A stretch of 5,550 nucleotides of DNA. Source: an uncultured Clostridiaceae bacterium. Lineage in GTDB: Bacteria; Bacillota; Clostridia; Lachnospirales; Lachnospiraceae. Positions 4,711 to 5,550 of this stretch are shown piece by piece. The notes beneath the pieces are model-generated. The model saw only the letters and a list, made by a program, of their open reading frames with translations, had not been told where the DNA came from and searched no databases. Numbering within the stretch: the first letter of the stretch is position 1; each line of letters opens with the position of its first letter. Both the position numbers and the translations under genes were made by a program. The DNA is taken from assembly GCA_949948825.1 (NCBI GenBank), contig CATLIJ010000189.1, positions 1 through 5,550 on the forward strand, given 5' to 3'.

Positions 4711-5387
4711 GCTGGTATCACCGCCTTGTAACCCAATCCGCGGATGGTAACAATTTCAAAGTCAGGATTATGTTCAAAATGCCGCCTTAAACGGTTAATA
4801 TGTACATCAATAGTCTGTGTGTCAGACTGGCTTTCCACGCCCCATATTTCATCCATAAGCTGTTTTCTGGTAAAAATTTTATTGGGATAGGAGAGAAGCT
4901 TGTACAATAGCTGAAATTCTTTTGGGGTGAGCATGACACTCTTTTCTCCATGGCTTACGGTCATGGAGTCATAATCCAGCAGAGTGTTGTGGATGGTCAG
5001 TTTTTTTGCGGAAATGATGTTGGAGCGGCGTAACAGCGCCCGGATGCGAAGCACCATCTCCTGCATATTTACGGGTTTTGTCATGTAATCATCTGCTCCC
5101 AAGGTGAATCCCATACTTTTGGAAGCAAAGTCATCCTTTGCGGTGATCATCAGGATTGGCATTTCAGGAAAAACATCCCGCACACTGCGAAGAAATTGAA
5201 AGCCATCCATAACTGGCATCAGAATATCCGTGAGAATCAAATCCACGTGTTCGTTTTCCATAATATCCCACGCCTCTTCGCCATGATGGGCAAGCAGAGC
5301 CTTATATCCTTGCTTCTCCAAAACAATCCGGTATAGATTCAGGAGAGAATCATCATCCTCTACCACTAAAATTTTTAACATAAGCAT
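4707..5387 (-). CDS. OmpR/PhoB-family response regulator
   Basis: A 226-residue cytosolic transcription factor. The receiver domain (about 4-118) has the acidic pocket Glu10-Asp11-Asp12, the phospho-acceptor Asp54 (LILTDILMP), Thr82, Tyr101 and Lys104 (YMTKP), so it should be phosphorylated normally. A winged-helix DNA-binding domain follows (about 128-226), with LTPKEFQLLYKLL, the recognition-helix region TQTIDVHINRLRRHF, and the wing ending TIRGLGYKAVIP. The start at 5387 lies 8 nt after GGAGGT (5396-5401). An in-frame ATG two codons later is less well spaced. It is the first gene of the pair with the kinase. An 11-bp-period direct repeat in its promoter suggests it controls its own transcription. 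The regulon is unknown. Confidence 0.96.
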   Translation of the reverse strand: MLMLKILVVEDDDSLLNLYRIVLEKQGYKALLAHHGEEAWDIMENEHVDLILTDILMPVMDGFQFLRSVRDVFPEMPILMITAKDDFASKSMGFTLGADDYMTKPVNMQEMVLRIRALLRRSNIISAKKLTIHNTLLDYDSMTVSHGEKSVMLTPKEFQLLYKLLSYPNKIFTRKQLMDEIWGVESQSDTQTIDVHINRLRRHFEHNPDFEIVTIRGLGYKAVIPA

Positions 5388-5423
5388 TGTGTATTACCTC
5401 CAAAAAAGCAACAGTTAGGTCTT

Positions 5424-5457
5424 ATTATACACAGCTTTCGTGAACTAAAAATGAACT
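5424..5457 (-). promoter_or_regulatory. Two-component operon promoter with tandem regulator-type repeats
   Basis: On the minus strand a perfect TATAAT (5424-5429) has no recognisable -35: the 17-bp position reads ATTTTT. Overlapping that place is a direct repeat, AGTTCA at 5452-5457 and again at 5441-5446, exactly 11 bp apart. The nearer copy ends 11 bp before the -10. OmpR/PhoB-family dimers typically bind such 11-bp-period half-sites and replace a weak -35, so this looks like an autoactivated promoter. I see nothing else in 5458-5550. Confidence 0.65.
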
Positions 5458-5550
5458 TTGGGGCATTTAAACAGAAAGATTGAAAATAGGAAAACAAATA
5501 ATGAAAGCAAATGAATAGAAGCTTGGGAAATGTGAAAGATGTGTGATTTC

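Overview
The window looks like chromosomal DNA of a low-to-moderate GC Firmicute, most likely a gut clostridium of the Lachnospiraceae type. This rests on AGGAGG-type ribosome binding sites, sigma-A style promoters with 17-bp spacers, U-tract terminators, the protein sequences of the two translation genes, and a small-protein/acetyltransferase pair of a kind I associate with that family. The species call is inference. Every gene I can support is on the minus strand, so transcription runs from high to low coordinates.

Region by region, in transcription order. (1) 5550-3685: a two-component system. An OmpR/PhoB-type response regulator (4707-5387) overlaps by 4 bases a membrane histidine kinase (3685-4710). 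Its promoter has a perfect -10 box, no good -35, and an 11-bp-period direct repeat where such a regulator would bind. I see nothing coding in 5458-5550. (2) 3684-2741: a strong extended -10 promoter, a leader of about 105 nt with a short overlapping upstream reading frame, then rpsB (ribosomal protein S2). (3) 2740-1588: an intrinsic terminator after rpsB, followed immediately by a second promoter, then tsf (EF-Ts), then a strong intrinsic terminator. (4) 1587-1: an AT-richer accessory stretch. It holds a small unrecognised gene broken by an in-frame stop (1188-1493), a two-gene cassette that looks like a GNAT-family toxin-antitoxin module (855-1034 and 269-853) with its own promoter, and a spacer of short direct and inverted repeats (1-268).

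How they work together: rpsB and tsf are the classic translation pair, but the terminator-plus-promoter between them suggests EF-Ts can be expressed separately from S2. The two-component system is a self-contained unit that is probably autoregulated. No terminator is visible between the kinase and the rpsB promoter, so some read-through into rpsB is possible. The accessory segment sits where many Firmicutes carry pyrH and frr.

The most interesting points are the candidate toxin-antitoxin cassette, a shared AAAACA/TGTTTT palindrome upstream of both accessory genes, the rpsB leader, and a short echo of the tsf 3' end at the left edge of the window. I found no CRISPR array, tRNA, rRNA or complete insertion sequence.
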